This document shows positions 8,447 through 16,722 of a DNA stretch of 64,000 nucleotides, piece after piece. The notes under the pieces are model-generated. The model saw only the letters and a program-made list of their open reading frames with translations. It was not told the DNA's origin and did no database searches. The translations under genes were made by a program, and so were the position numbers. The stretch comes from CAZUAQ01 sp964618455 (GTDB taxonomy: Bacteria > Planctomycetota > Phycisphaerae > UBA1845 > PWPN01): NCBI GenBank assembly GCA_964618455.1, contig CAZUAQ010000009.1:62001-126000 (forward strand), read 5' to 3'. Every line of letters starts with the position of its first letter. Position 1 is the stretch's first letter.

Positions 8447-8995
8447 ATGGAAGCTGATATCGACCACGTTTTGTTCTCGCGCGAGGATATCGCCCGCCGC
8501 GTCTCCGAGATGGCCTCCGACATCGCCCGTACCTATCACGACGAGGAGGATGTCGGGCTGACGCTGGTGACGATTTTATCGGGTTCGCTGATTTTCTTGG
8601 CCGATCTTATCCGCGAATTGCCGATGCGGATGAAGATCGGCTTGATCACCGTATCGAGCTACCCGGGCAAGAGCACCTCCTCCCAGGGAGCGCGGGTGCT
8701 CCAGGAGTTGAACACCGACGTGACCGGCCGACATGTGTTGGTCGTGGACGACATTCTCGATACGGGGAATACGTTGCGCTACGTCTGCGGGCAACTGCGT
8801 GAAGCAGAACCCGCTTCGATTCGAACGTGCGTCCTGCTGCGAAAGCCGAGCAAGGCGCCACCGGACGTGCAGGCCGATTTCGTAGGCTTCGATATCGACG
8901 ATGTCTTCGTGGTGGGCTATGGACTCGATTACGACGATCACTACCGCAACTTTCCACACATCGGTGTGTTGCACGAGCGCGTCTATGCCTCCTGA
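8447..8995 (+). CDS. hpt: Hypoxanthine phosphoribosyltransferase
   Basis: Purine salvage enzyme that makes IMP or GMP from hypoxanthine or guanine plus PRPP. The 182-residue product has the type I PRTase PRPP motif in LVVDDILDTGNTLRYV and the upstream segment TILSGSLIFLADLIREL. The C-terminal substrate region VGFDIDDVFVVGYGLDYDDH is typical of bacterial Hpt. The ORF stays open 30 codons upstream, but the ATG at 8447 fits the family N-terminus and the -10 box just before it. The downstream PH-domain gene starts inside its last codons (11-bp overlap). Confidence 0.93.
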   Translation: MEADIDHVLFSREDIARRVSEMASDIARTYHDEEDVGLTLVTILSGSLIFLADLIRELPMRMKIGLITVSSYPGKSTSSQGARVLQELNTDVTGRHVLVVDDILDTGNTLRYVCGQLREAEPASIRTCVLLRKPSKAPPDVQADFVGFDIDDVFVVGYGLDYDDHYRNFPHIGVLHERVYAS

Positions 8996-9689
8996 AACGG
9001 ACGCGCCGACGCGGAAGCATCATCGCCGCCGACGTCAGCGTCGCGTGGGTCATCACGAACGCGGCACGGTCGAACGGCGGCGACAGCGCCAAGCCATCAT
9101 GCCACGCGTAGTCATCCCCGGACCCACCTGGACCGAAGCCACCGAAGCGACGCCCAAAGCCATCCCCAACGTCAATCTCGTGCCGGAGCATCTTCTCGAT
9201 GGTGGCGAGATCGTCATCCTGGCCATCAAACCCTCGCTCTGGTCGATCGTTTTCAGTTCGTTCCGCTGGCTGGCGGGCATGGTGGCGGTGATCACCCTGG
9301 CAGGTTTGTTCAAGACGTTTCTCGCCCAGGTGCTGCTGGTGGAGGTCGCATTCATCGTCAAGGCGGCGCTGGTGCTGGGCTTCGCGCGCGTCGTGTTCGC
9401 GCTCTTGCACTGGGCGTCGAGCCTGTACGTGCTGACCAACCGGCGGATCATGCGGTTGTCGGGCGTAATGAATGTGAGCATCTTCGAATGCCCGCTGCTC
9501 AAGATTCAGAACACCTACCTGACGCTGGCGTGGTACGAACGGCTGACACGTCTCGGCACGATCGCCTTCGCCACAGCGGGCACCGGCGGGATCGAGGCCT
9601 CGTGGCAGCACGTCAATGACCCGCTCGAAGTCCATGAACGTATCCGCTCCGCCATTCACCATGCCCATCACCGGGGTAACGGTCTCTAG
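8985..9689 (+). CDS. Membrane protein with bacterial PH (DUF304-type) domain
   Basis: A 234-residue protein with a very basic N-terminal 40 residues. Two adjacent transmembrane helices follow at about 90-135 (SSFRWLAGMVAVITLAGLF and LVEVAFIVKAALVLGFARVV). A bPH_2-like domain comes after them (SLYVLTNRRIMRLSGVMNV, then IFECPLLKIQNTYLTL). The YxxTNxRI phrase is characteristic of DUF304. The ATG at 8985 overlaps the end of hpt by 11 bp, which suggests coupled translation. An ATG at the start of MPRVVIPGP, about 38 codons in, is an alternative start if the Arg-rich leader is not translated. Function unknown. Confidence 0.75.
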   Translation: MPPETDAPTRKHHRRRRQRRVGHHERGTVERRRQRQAIMPRVVIPGPTWTEATEATPKAIPNVNLVPEHLLDGGEIVILAIKPSLWSIVFSSFRWLAGMVAVITLAGLFKTFLAQVLLVEVAFIVKAALVLGFARVVFALLHWASSLYVLTNRRIMRLSGVMNVSIFECPLLKIQNTYLTLAWYERLTRLGTIAFATAGTGGIEASWQHVNDPLEVHERIRSAIHHAHHRGNGL

Positions 9690-9874
9690 GACATCGTCTT
9701 ACCGCCCTGGTCCATCGAGAGCCCCGCGTTTCCAACCCGGCCCACGTGATCGCCCGTTCTAACTCAACTACAGCGCTCAACGACGGATATTATGGATGAG
9801 TGCCGCTGCGCGCGGGTGTTTGCCGTGGCGCGCTAATCACCGGCGTGGACGATGTCAGGACACGAGGATCCTCG

Positions 9875-10233
9875 ATGCGCGTTCTGTTGACCGCACCGTT
9901 CGTGGGGGAGACGGTCCGGGAATGGCTCGAGCCGATCGTGACAGCCGCGTGCAAAGCGCTCGCTTCGGACGGGGGGAACGTCGACGTGCGGTGGGGCGAT
10001 CGCCCGGAGGTGCCGTCGTGGACACGCCGCCTCCCGGCGGGGCTGCAATGGCGTGCCGACGTTGGCTCAATCACGCCACACCGCGCTCCGCCGCCACCGA
10101 CCATTGGACCGACCCGCCCGCCACGCGCGACGCGGCGCTGCAGCGCGTCGACGCGCTTGCGAACAGCGTGAACCGCACCAAGCTCGATGACTCCCGCCGC
10201 GGTGATAACCTGGTCGTCATAGCGCAGTGTTAG
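9875..10233 (+). pseudogene. Short gene of unknown function, apparently split by a -1 frameshift
   Basis: From the ATG at 9875, preceded by GAGG at a good distance, the frame reads MRVLLTAPFVGETVREWLEP and stays codon-like (mostly G or C at third positions) to about 10010. It then turns into Pro/Arg/Ser-rich sequence. The frame one base back is the codon-like one from about 10015 to the TAG at 10231-10233, ending RDAALQRVDALANSVNRTKL and NLVVIAQC. Neither frame alone looks like a complete protein. Either one base has been lost (mutation or sequencing error), or decoding uses a frameshift. No classical slippery heptamer is in phase. I do not recognise the family. Confidence 0.35.
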
Positions 10234-10399
10234 AGCACTCGTTTGTTATCCATCCCGTCCGATAAACCTCCGCTTTCCGACATCGTTGGCGCCGCCGGTT
10301 GCATCGTGATTTTTATCGCCGGATGCGTCAAATCCTGACCGATATCCCTAGTGCACACGTGGAATATACGCGCGGGATCAGACACAGGGTTGTTCGGTC
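10234..10399. other. Gap before the TPR gene
   Basis: This short gap shows no ORF with coding character. It contains a weak TATACG-like element near 10363-10368 that could serve the TPR gene, without a clear -35. Confidence 0.3.
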
Positions 10400-11740
10400 A
10401 TGAACGATTGGATGGAAGCGGAAAGCCGTGCCGAGCGGGCGTTGGCGTTGTCCGACGCGGAGCAATGGGGCGAGGCCCTCCACGAGCTGGAGGCGGCCAT
10501 CTCCATCAATCCACACGATCCGAGCTGGCACATTCAGCGCGGGCAGATCCTCGATCATCTCGATCGCTTCGATGAGGCGGTGCAGGCCTACGACCAGGCC
10601 ATCTCCCTCGGCGCCGATGAGCCCGAGGTCGAGATCATCCTCGGCATCGACCTCATCCGCGTCGGCCGCTACGAGCAGTCGATCGCGCTCTTCCAGAAAC
10701 TCGCCAAACAGCACCCCGACTTCGAGCCGGCGTACTGCTACCAGATCGCCGCCTACACGCGCCTCGGCCGGCACGACGAAGCCGAGCAGGCGTTCTACCT
10801 CGCCCAGCAGATCAACGACCAGTGCCCCAACTGCTTCCACCACATGGCCGAGTCCCTCGCCTGCCAGGGCCGGCTGCAACAGGCGGTCTTCTGCTGGACG
10901 AAAGCCCTCGAACTCGATCCGGACTACCCCCACGCGCGGCAGCGCATCGCGGAATCCTACCGCGTCATGAACGACAAGAAGCGCGCCCGCGACGCCTATC
11001 TCGATGCGCTGCGCGATCAACCGGGCAACACCGAACTGCTCACCGAACTCGGCGACCTGCTCGTCGACATGGACCGGCTCGATGACGCCACCACGAAATT
11101 CCAGCAGGCGATCGAACTCGACCCCAACTGCGTGCGCGGCCATGCCATGCTGGGATTGATTCTTTCCCAGCGCGGTGAGCTCGACCGGGCGGCCGGTCAT
11201 CTCGAGTGCGCCCTGGCGATCGACATGCATTACCCGGGCCTGCGCGCCCACGCCGGGGAGATCGAACTTCGCCGCGGCAATCACTTCCCCGCCCTGACGC
11301 ATCTGTCCATCGCCCTCGAGGACGATCCGGACGATCTCGTCGCGCGGATCGCGATGGGCAACTGCCTGCTGGAGTTGATGCGGGCCGACGAGGCCGCCGA
11401 GCATTTCGAGCACGCCATCGAACTCGATCCGACCCTGGCCGGGGCCCAGCACAACATGGCGATCTGCCGTTTCCTGCAGAACGACTTTGATGGCGGTATC
11501 CGGTTCTGCGCCGAAGCGCTTCGCCTCGAGCCGCACAACCTCCTATTCATCTACAAGCTGGCGCTGGCCCACGTGCACGTTCATCGATGGCGCGACGCAC
11601 GGATGATGATCGCCCGCGGCCTGCGACTCCAATCCGATCACGAAGGCCTGTCCAGGCTCAAACGGAAGCTGCCGTGGATGCGCCTGAAGTCCTGGACGCG
11701 CAAGATGCGCTGCCTGCTTCCCGGACATGCGTCCTCGTGA
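10400..11740 (+). CDS. Tetratricopeptide repeat protein
   Basis: A 446-residue protein built almost wholly of TPR units of about 34 residues. There are at least ten copies, for example FDEAVQAYDQAISLGADEP, GRLQQAVFCWTKALELDPDY, LDDATTKFQQAIELDPNCV and ADEAAEHFEHAIELDPTLAG. There is no signal peptide or transmembrane helix, so it is likely cytoplasmic. The C-terminus is basic (RLKRKLPWMRLKSWTRKMR). TPR solenoids bind other proteins; no enzymatic domain is attached and no partner is suggested by neighbours. No strong ribosome binding site precedes the ATG at 10400. Confidence 0.85.
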   Translation: MNDWMEAESRAERALALSDAEQWGEALHELEAAISINPHDPSWHIQRGQILDHLDRFDEAVQAYDQAISLGADEPEVEIILGIDLIRVGRYEQSIALFQKLAKQHPDFEPAYCYQIAAYTRLGRHDEAEQAFYLAQQINDQCPNCFHHMAESLACQGRLQQAVFCWTKALELDPDYPHARQRIAESYRVMNDKKRARDAYLDALRDQPGNTELLTELGDLLVDMDRLDDATTKFQQAIELDPNCVRGHAMLGLILSQRGELDRAAGHLECALAIDMHYPGLRAHAGEIELRRGNHFPALTHLSIALEDDPDDLVARIAMGNCLLELMRADEAAEHFEHAIELDPTLAGAQHNMAICRFLQNDFDGGIRFCAEALRLEPHNLLFIYKLALAHVHVHRWRDARMMIARGLRLQSDHEGLSRLKRKLPWMRLKSWTRKMRCLLPGHASS

Positions 11741-12058
11741 ACATCAGCAACGTCTGATCCTCCTCGTCTTTATACAGCGGATCCACCTCATACGCGGCAC
11801 ACGGAAAATGCCGGGAAAGATTCTCGCGCCGCCATGCCAAGATGAGTTCGGAAGGGCTCACTTGCCGACGACAATTCGTGTCGTATACGATGAGCCCGGA
11901 GCGCGTTATGATCGGACCGGGCGATCGTCCCATCGCAACCGGCGGATCCGGCGCCGTGTATACTGACCCATGGAAACCCTGGAGCGGCGTTCGGAATCCG
12001 ACCGATACCGACGAGAACGCTCGGGACAACGACACAACGACCCAGAGAGGAAACTCGA
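11741..12058. other. Intergenic stretch with a candidate -10 box
   Basis: This gap of about 320 bp lies between the TPR gene and the secreted coiled-coil protein. A TATACT at 11959-11964 is a possible -10 for the downstream gene (leader about 90 nt), without a good -35. Short ORFs on both strands lack coding character. Confidence 0.35.
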
Positions 12059-13147
12059 ATGCGTCCCATGACACGAATGCTCCTGATCGGCGCGGTCGCC
12101 TGCCTGATGGCGGCCCCGGTGTCGGCTCAACGGAGCCGGCGTGAATCCCAGAACAATGCGCTGTCCTGGAGCGTGCCGAACATGATGGACCGGCACGTCC
12201 GGCTGATGACGCGCCATTACAATCTTTCGGAGATGCAGCAGGAGTTCACGAGCGACTTCCTGAAGCTGCGCGTGAAGCGCTTCCTCACCGACTACGAGAA
12301 CGACGTCCGCTGGATGTTCTACGAATACAACGACTATTCGCTCAAGGGCGAGGTGCCGCCCATCGAGATCATCCAGGAGTGGGGCCGGCGCGGCCAGCCG
12401 CTGCTCAGCGCGATCCGCAAGGAAATCATCGAAGGCAACATGGAGTGGCGTCAGATTCTGGGGCAGGATCAGCTCAAGAAGCACGACCGTGACATGCAGA
12501 TCATGACCGAGCAGTTCGACGAGTGGGATGAAAAGCTTCAACGCTGGTCCAAGGGGAACGTGAGGGACGGCGACTTCCCCGGCATGGTCAGTCACGGGGC
12601 GGGCCGGGCGCGCGTTCGCGACAGCGAGGATGCCTGGGACTTTTTCGTCCGGAAGTTCATCCAGGATTACAAGCTTGACGACGAGCAGCGCAAGACGGCG
12701 TACACCCTGTTGAATAATCTCAAGCGCGAGGCGCGGGCATATCGCCGCAACAAGGAGCATGAGTTCGAGCAGATCAAGCAGAAAGAGGAAGCGCTGAGCA
12801 AGGCCAAGCCCTCATCCGATCCGAAGGAACTCAAGGAAAAACGCGAGAAGTTCAAGGAGATCCGCAAGGAGCGACTGCGTCTCGAGGAACCGATCAGCAA
12901 GGGCATGTTCACCAAGCTCAAGGAAGGGCTCATGACCATTCCGCGGAGCGACCAGAAGCGCGCCTTCGATGAGCGGATGAACAAGCTCAACGCGCTGGCG
13001 AAGAAGGGGCGCACCATCACCACGCAGCCGGCGACGGCACCGGCCGGGGAAACACCTTCGAAAGCGTCGGCGTCCGATGAAGGCACCGCCTCGGCCCCTG
13101 CGAAGGCGAGCGATACCGTCACCGCATCGGTCGGCGATCCCAAGTAG
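12059..13147 (+). CDS. Exported, highly charged helical protein
   Basis: A 362-residue protein with a signal peptide (MRPMTRMLLIGAVACLMAAP, cleavage probably after VSA). The body is long, charged and helical. Residues about 215-300 are strongly coiled-coil-like (KQKEEALSKAKPSSDPKELK and the segments around it). The last 45 residues are a low-complexity Ala/Thr/Pro/Ser tail. There is no recognised catalytic motif. AGAGAGGAAA lies just before the ATG. The gene stands alone between two gaps. Its length and charge suggest a periplasmic structural or regulatory protein, which is only inference. Confidence 0.75.
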   Translation: MRPMTRMLLIGAVACLMAAPVSAQRSRRESQNNALSWSVPNMMDRHVRLMTRHYNLSEMQQEFTSDFLKLRVKRFLTDYENDVRWMFYEYNDYSLKGEVPPIEIIQEWGRRGQPLLSAIRKEIIEGNMEWRQILGQDQLKKHDRDMQIMTEQFDEWDEKLQRWSKGNVRDGDFPGMVSHGAGRARVRDSEDAWDFFVRKFIQDYKLDDEQRKTAYTLLNNLKREARAYRRNKEHEFEQIKQKEEALSKAKPSSDPKELKEKREKFKEIRKERLRLEEPISKGMFTKLKEGLMTIPRSDQKRAFDERMNKLNALAKKGRTITTQPATAPAGETPSKASASDEGTASAPAKASDTVTASVGDPK

Positions 13148-13401
13148 ACGACGCACCGGAATATTCGTCCGAGCAGTGCTTCACGTTTTCCATGATCCCG
13201 CCGATAAGAAGATCAGGTCCATTTCGCGCGGCAAAGTTGTCAAGCTCGTGCGCTGATTTCCGTATCGTCCGAGAAATCCAGGATCTCCCGGGCCATGATT
13301 GAGCAGGCGGAGATCGGTGGGATGATCTCGACACACGTCGCGTTCGATCGACTCCGATACACTGGCCGCGAGGGAACTGCCTATCGCCTGAGGACGTCAC
13401 G

Positions 13402-13938
13402 ATGATTCAACCCCATCATGCGTCGGAAGCCCTGCGACACTTCTTCTCCGGGACGGTGCAGCACGTGATGCACGTCGAGATGGGCATCTGCGATACGCGT
13501 CTGGCCGACTACCTCACCGACATGCTCAGCAAACTTATCCATGTGGATGATTTCTACCCCTTCCGCGATGCCACCGGCCGGAGGATCCGCAACCTGGCGG
13601 AGATGGTCGCCGATGCCGACCTCGGCGATGATGTTCCGCCGCGCGAGCGCGATCGGGCCGTCCACCAGCACATTGGTGACTTCGCGCTGTTCTGGACCGG
13701 CGTTTTTCCGGAAGGCCTTCGCCAGCTTGCCCGCGTCGGCGCCGCCCACCGGCTTGACGACTACCTCGCCCAGGGCAAGCGTTCCTACGCCATCGCCTCG
13801 GAGCTGGTCACGCAGCAGAATCATCCACCCGCGGGTGTGCTGCGGCGGCTCAGCGACGACTTCGAGTTCTTCATGTACGGGTTGAATCTCTGCCGGCAGG
13901 AATGGAACGGCGCGAACGATACCTCCTCGGCTTCCTGA
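13402..13938 (+). CDS. Conserved-looking protein of unknown function
   Basis: A 178-residue soluble protein starting MIQPHHASEALRHFFSGTVQ. It has codon-like composition throughout and GAGGAC ahead of the ATG at 13402. It appears all-helical, with a His/Asp-rich middle (MHVEMGICDTRLADYLTDML; IGDFALFWTGVFPEGL). I do not recognise a family. It ends 28 bp before the convergent nnrE stop. Confidence 0.7.
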   Translation: MIQPHHASEALRHFFSGTVQHVMHVEMGICDTRLADYLTDMLSKLIHVDDFYPFRDATGRRIRNLAEMVADADLGDDVPPRERDRAVHQHIGDFALFWTGVFPEGLRQLARVGAAHRLDDYLAQGKRSYAIASELVTQQNHPPAGVLRRLSDDFEFFMYGLNLCRQEWNGANDTSSAS

Positions 13939-13966
13939 GGGGAATTACCTTGTCACATCAACTGCT

Positions 13967-14692
13967 TCATTCGTCGATCCCCAGCGCGCGGACGATCCAT
14001 GCCGTCGGCGCGCCGATATCCGCGACGACCACGCGTCCGAGATACTCCTTCGCCGAAGGTTGAGCGTATCCCGTCTTCATGGCCACGAACGTGACGGTCA
14101 GATCTGCCTGGATGGCGGGGCCTTCTGCTGAACCTGTGTCCACGTCAAGACCCGACGGCACGTCCACCGCCACGATCATCGGTCCTTCGATGGCGTTCAC
14201 GTGTTGAATGATGGTGGCGTAGGGATCGCGCGCAGCGCCCTTCACGCCCGTGCCCAACAACGCATCAACCACCACTGCACATTCACGCCATCGTGTCGAG
14301 GCCTCCGGCAGGGCGGCTGCGTCATCGATGCGCACCATCGGGATGTTCATGCGCGCGGCGATCTTGTGATTCGTGGCGGCATCGCCCGAGAGGTCATCCG
14401 AATCGCACGTCAAGTTGATCGTCACCGCGTACCCGCGATGCACGAGATGCCGGGCGATCACGAAACCGTCGCCGCCGTTGTTCCCCTTGCCGCAGAGAAC
14501 GGTGATCTGAAGGTTCCCCTTGCCCGCGAGGCCTTTCTCGGCCAGGGCTTCCTCGATCCGATCCGTCGCACACCGCCCCGCGTTCTCCATCAGCAACGCG
14601 CCGGGGATCCCCAGCGTCTCGATGGCGTAGGCGTCCACCGCCCGGACCTGCTCCCGCGTCAGCCGGAGTTCTGTTTTCGCTTCGCGATCCAT
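13967..14692 (-). CDS. nnrE: NAD(P)H-hydrate epimerase
   Basis: YjeF N-terminal-domain enzyme that epimerises the R form of damaged hydrated NAD(P)H so that the partner dehydratase can repair it. The 241-residue protein carries VRAVDAYAIETLGIPGALLM, the nucleotide-binding CGKGNNGGDGFVIARHL, VVDALLGTG with the catalytic Asp region, and VDVPSGLDVDTG. No C-terminal kinase-like dehydratase domain (NnrD) is fused and none lies nearby, so NnrD must be encoded elsewhere if present. It is divergent from the AraC-type regulator. Confidence 0.92.
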   Translation of the reverse strand: MDREAKTELRLTREQVRAVDAYAIETLGIPGALLMENAGRCATDRIEEALAEKGLAGKGNLQITVLCGKGNNGGDGFVIARHLVHRGYAVTINLTCDSDDLSGDAATNHKIAARMNIPMVRIDDAAALPEASTRWRECAVVVDALLGTGVKGAARDPYATIIQHVNAIEGPMIVAVDVPSGLDVDTGSAEGPAIQADLTVTFVAMKTGYAQPSAKEYLGRVVVADIGAPTAWIVRALGIDE

Positions 14693-14824
14693 GATGCACC
14701 CGATTCCCGTCTCACGAGATGCCTTCGTCGTTCATGCTTATCTTCACCGATTCCCCCAATTCCGCAAACCCGGTCAAGCACCACCCCTCCCGTTGGCGTA
14801 TAGTGCCTCGCGAAAGGAGTGCCG

Positions 14825-15721
14825 ATGCGACCGGACACGAAGCAGCAATACCACGAGCAGATTCTCAAAGTGCTGATCCACATCCAGAATCATCTGGATG
14901 ACGCGTTGAAGTGGGATGAACTGGCGGAGATCGCATGTTTCTCGCCGTATCACTTTCATCGCATCTTCCGCGGCATGGTCGGCGAAACCGTCGTGGAGCA
15001 CGTGCGCCGCCTTCGGCTGGAACGCGCGGCACAGCACTTGCGACTCGGCGATGAGCCGGTCACACGCATCGCCTTCGCCGCCGGGTACGAGACACACGAA
15101 GCGTTCACGCGGGCGTTCAAGACTATGTTCGACATTGCCCCGTCCGCGTATCGAGAAACGCGAAGACCCCTGGGAAAGTCTCACGTCCCAAGCGAGGTTC
15201 ACTTCGAACCCGACGGACATTTGGATGAGTTCAAGGACGCAATTTCAGGAGAAAACACGATGGAAGTCGAAGTTAAACAGGTTGAACCGAAGCACGTGGC
15301 GTTCATGCGCCACGTCGGACCTTACGATCAGTGCGGGCCGACGTGGGATAGCCTCTGCGCATGGGCCGGGCCGAAAGGGTTGCTGGGTCCGAATACGGTA
15401 TTTCTCGGCATCTGTCACGACGATCCCGACGTCACGCCCGCGGAGAAGATTCGATACGATGCGTGCGTGACAGTCGGAGGCCAAGTGGAGGCCGAGGGCC
15501 AGGTCGGTATTCAGGATGTCCACGGGGGCGAGTACGCCGTGACGACCTACAAAGGTCCCTACACAGGCATCTTCAATGCGTACAACGAATTGGTTGGGCA
15601 GTGGCTGCCCCGGAATGGCCGTGAGCCCGCCGACAAACCGTGCTACGAGGTCTATCTCAATGATCCGAAGAGCACGCCGCCGGCGGAATTGCTGACGGAA
15701 ATCTACCTTCCCCTCAAGTGA
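14825..15721 (+). CDS. AraC-family regulator with C-terminal GyrI-like ligand domain
   Basis: Residues about 8-110 contain two AraC helix-turn-helix motifs (LKWDELAEIACFSPYHFHRI, then the EPVTRIAFAAGYETHEAFTR helix with FKTMFDIAPSAYR). Residues about 145-298 form a GyrI-like (SOUL/SHS2 fold) effector domain of the Rob/BmrR type (VEPKHVAFMRHVGPYDQCGP; GGEYAVTTYKGPYTGIFNAY). Such proteins activate genes when a small hydrophobic ligand binds. A GTG at 14819 is in frame, but AAAGGAG at 14813-14819 points to the ATG at 14825. Targets are unknown; the divergent nnrE and downstream HAD gene are candidates only by position. Confidence 0.9.
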   Translation: MRPDTKQQYHEQILKVLIHIQNHLDDALKWDELAEIACFSPYHFHRIFRGMVGETVVEHVRRLRLERAAQHLRLGDEPVTRIAFAAGYETHEAFTRAFKTMFDIAPSAYRETRRPLGKSHVPSEVHFEPDGHLDEFKDAISGENTMEVEVKQVEPKHVAFMRHVGPYDQCGPTWDSLCAWAGPKGLLGPNTVFLGICHDDPDVTPAEKIRYDACVTVGGQVEAEGQVGIQDVHGGEYAVTTYKGPYTGIFNAYNELVGQWLPRNGREPADKPCYEVYLNDPKSTPPAELLTEIYLPLK

Positions 15722-15766
15722 ACGTGGAGTTGAATGCCCCGGGGATGCAAGATCGCCCGCCGGGCG

Positions 15767-15772
15767 TATAAT
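15767..15772 (+). promoter_or_regulatory. TATAAT -10 box for the HAD gene
   Basis: A perfect TATAAT in a GC-rich setting (GGGCGTATAATGCC). It would start an mRNA near 15780, about 20 nt before the GTG at 15800. No good -35 box was found. Confidence 0.45.
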
Positions 15773-15799
15773 GCCCGGCATCATGCACAGGAAGGGCGG

Positions 15800-16501
15800 G
15801 TGATCTTGTCTCGGTTTGACGGCATCTTCATGGATTTCTACGGGACGCTGGTCGGTGGTGACGGCGTGGCGGTGTGCGATATCTGCCAGGCGGTCATCGA
15901 CGACCACGCGATTCCCGGAATCACGGGGGAGGATCTCGCCGCCATCTGGGGCAAGGCATATTTCGCCGGGATCGAGGCGCTCAACGGTCATGGCTTCCGC
16001 CTGCTCGACACGATCGAACACGACACGCTGGTGGAAGTCGTCAGCCCGCACGTGTCCGATTTCAACGCCCGCCCGTACATCGATCGATTGAACGCCTTCC
16101 TGAACCGCCCGCTGCTGTTCGATGAGGTTCACGACGTCCTCGGGCAACTCGATGTCCCTGTCTGCATCGTCAGCAATGCCGATGAATCCCAATTGAGACC
16201 GGCGGTCGAACACCACGGCATCCGCGTCGACCATGTGGTCACTTCCGAGTCGGCACAAAGCTACAAGCCCGAGTCCGGGATTTTTGAGCACGCGTTACAA
16301 CTGACCGGGTGGTCGGCCGATCGCGTCCTGCACATCGGTGATTCACTTCACAGCGATGTTGGCGGCGCCCAGCGGCTCGGGATCGCCACCGCCTGGATCC
16401 ACCGCGAGGGGCGCATCAGCGACATCGGCCGGGCCACGCCCGACGTCACCTGGTCCGATCTCCGTCCTCTTCCCCGGTATGTCCTGAATCAAGACAGTTG
16501 A
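15800..16501 (+). CDS. HAD-superfamily hydrolase
   Basis: A cytoplasmic phosphatase-type protein of about 233 residues. HAD motif I appears as FMDFYGTLVGG (canonical DxDGTL becomes DFYGTL, with the nucleophile Asp in MDFYGT). Motif II is CIVSNADE, motif III the Lys in SYKPESGIFEHAL, and motif IV HIGDSLHSDVGGAQ. The alpha-helical cap lies between motifs I and II. Of the possible starts the GTG at 15800 fits best, with AGGAAGGG upstream. A six-codon ORF (ATG 15783) overlaps that start. A weak hairpin with CGAGT/ACTCG arms at 16517-16533 followed by TTTT may end transcription. Substrate unknown. Confidence 0.8.
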   Translation: MILSRFDGIFMDFYGTLVGGDGVAVCDICQAVIDDHAIPGITGEDLAAIWGKAYFAGIEALNGHGFRLLDTIEHDTLVEVVSPHVSDFNARPYIDRLNAFLNRPLLFDEVHDVLGQLDVPVCIVSNADESQLRPAVEHHGIRVDHVVTSESAQSYKPESGIFEHALQLTGWSADRVLHIGDSLHSDVGGAQRLGIATAWIHREGRISDIGRATPDVTWSDLRPLPRYVLNQDS

Positions 16502-16625
16502 TGTCATCTATTCGTGCGAGTCGCCGTCACTCGTGCCGGGTTTTGACGTAAACGGCCAGGATCTCTCATGTTCCTTCAAAACCGTAACTTAGGGCGATTT
16601 TCCCGGCGAAATCCTCGGGATTAAT

Positions 16626-16654
16626 TTGCCGCGCTCTTCATCTTGGATTAATAT
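16626..16654 (+). promoter_or_regulatory. Candidate promoter for the Ser/Arg-rich protein
   Basis: TTGCCG (16626-16631) and TAATAT (16649-16654) are 17 bp apart in an AT-rich patch. The start would fall near 16661, about 60 nt before the ATG at 16723. Confidence 0.35.
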
Positions 16655-16722
16655 TTAACCGAGTGAAACTATTGCCGCGTAGCCCTACAAACAGTGGCTC
16701 ACAGGCCGGAGGCGAGGGCGTC

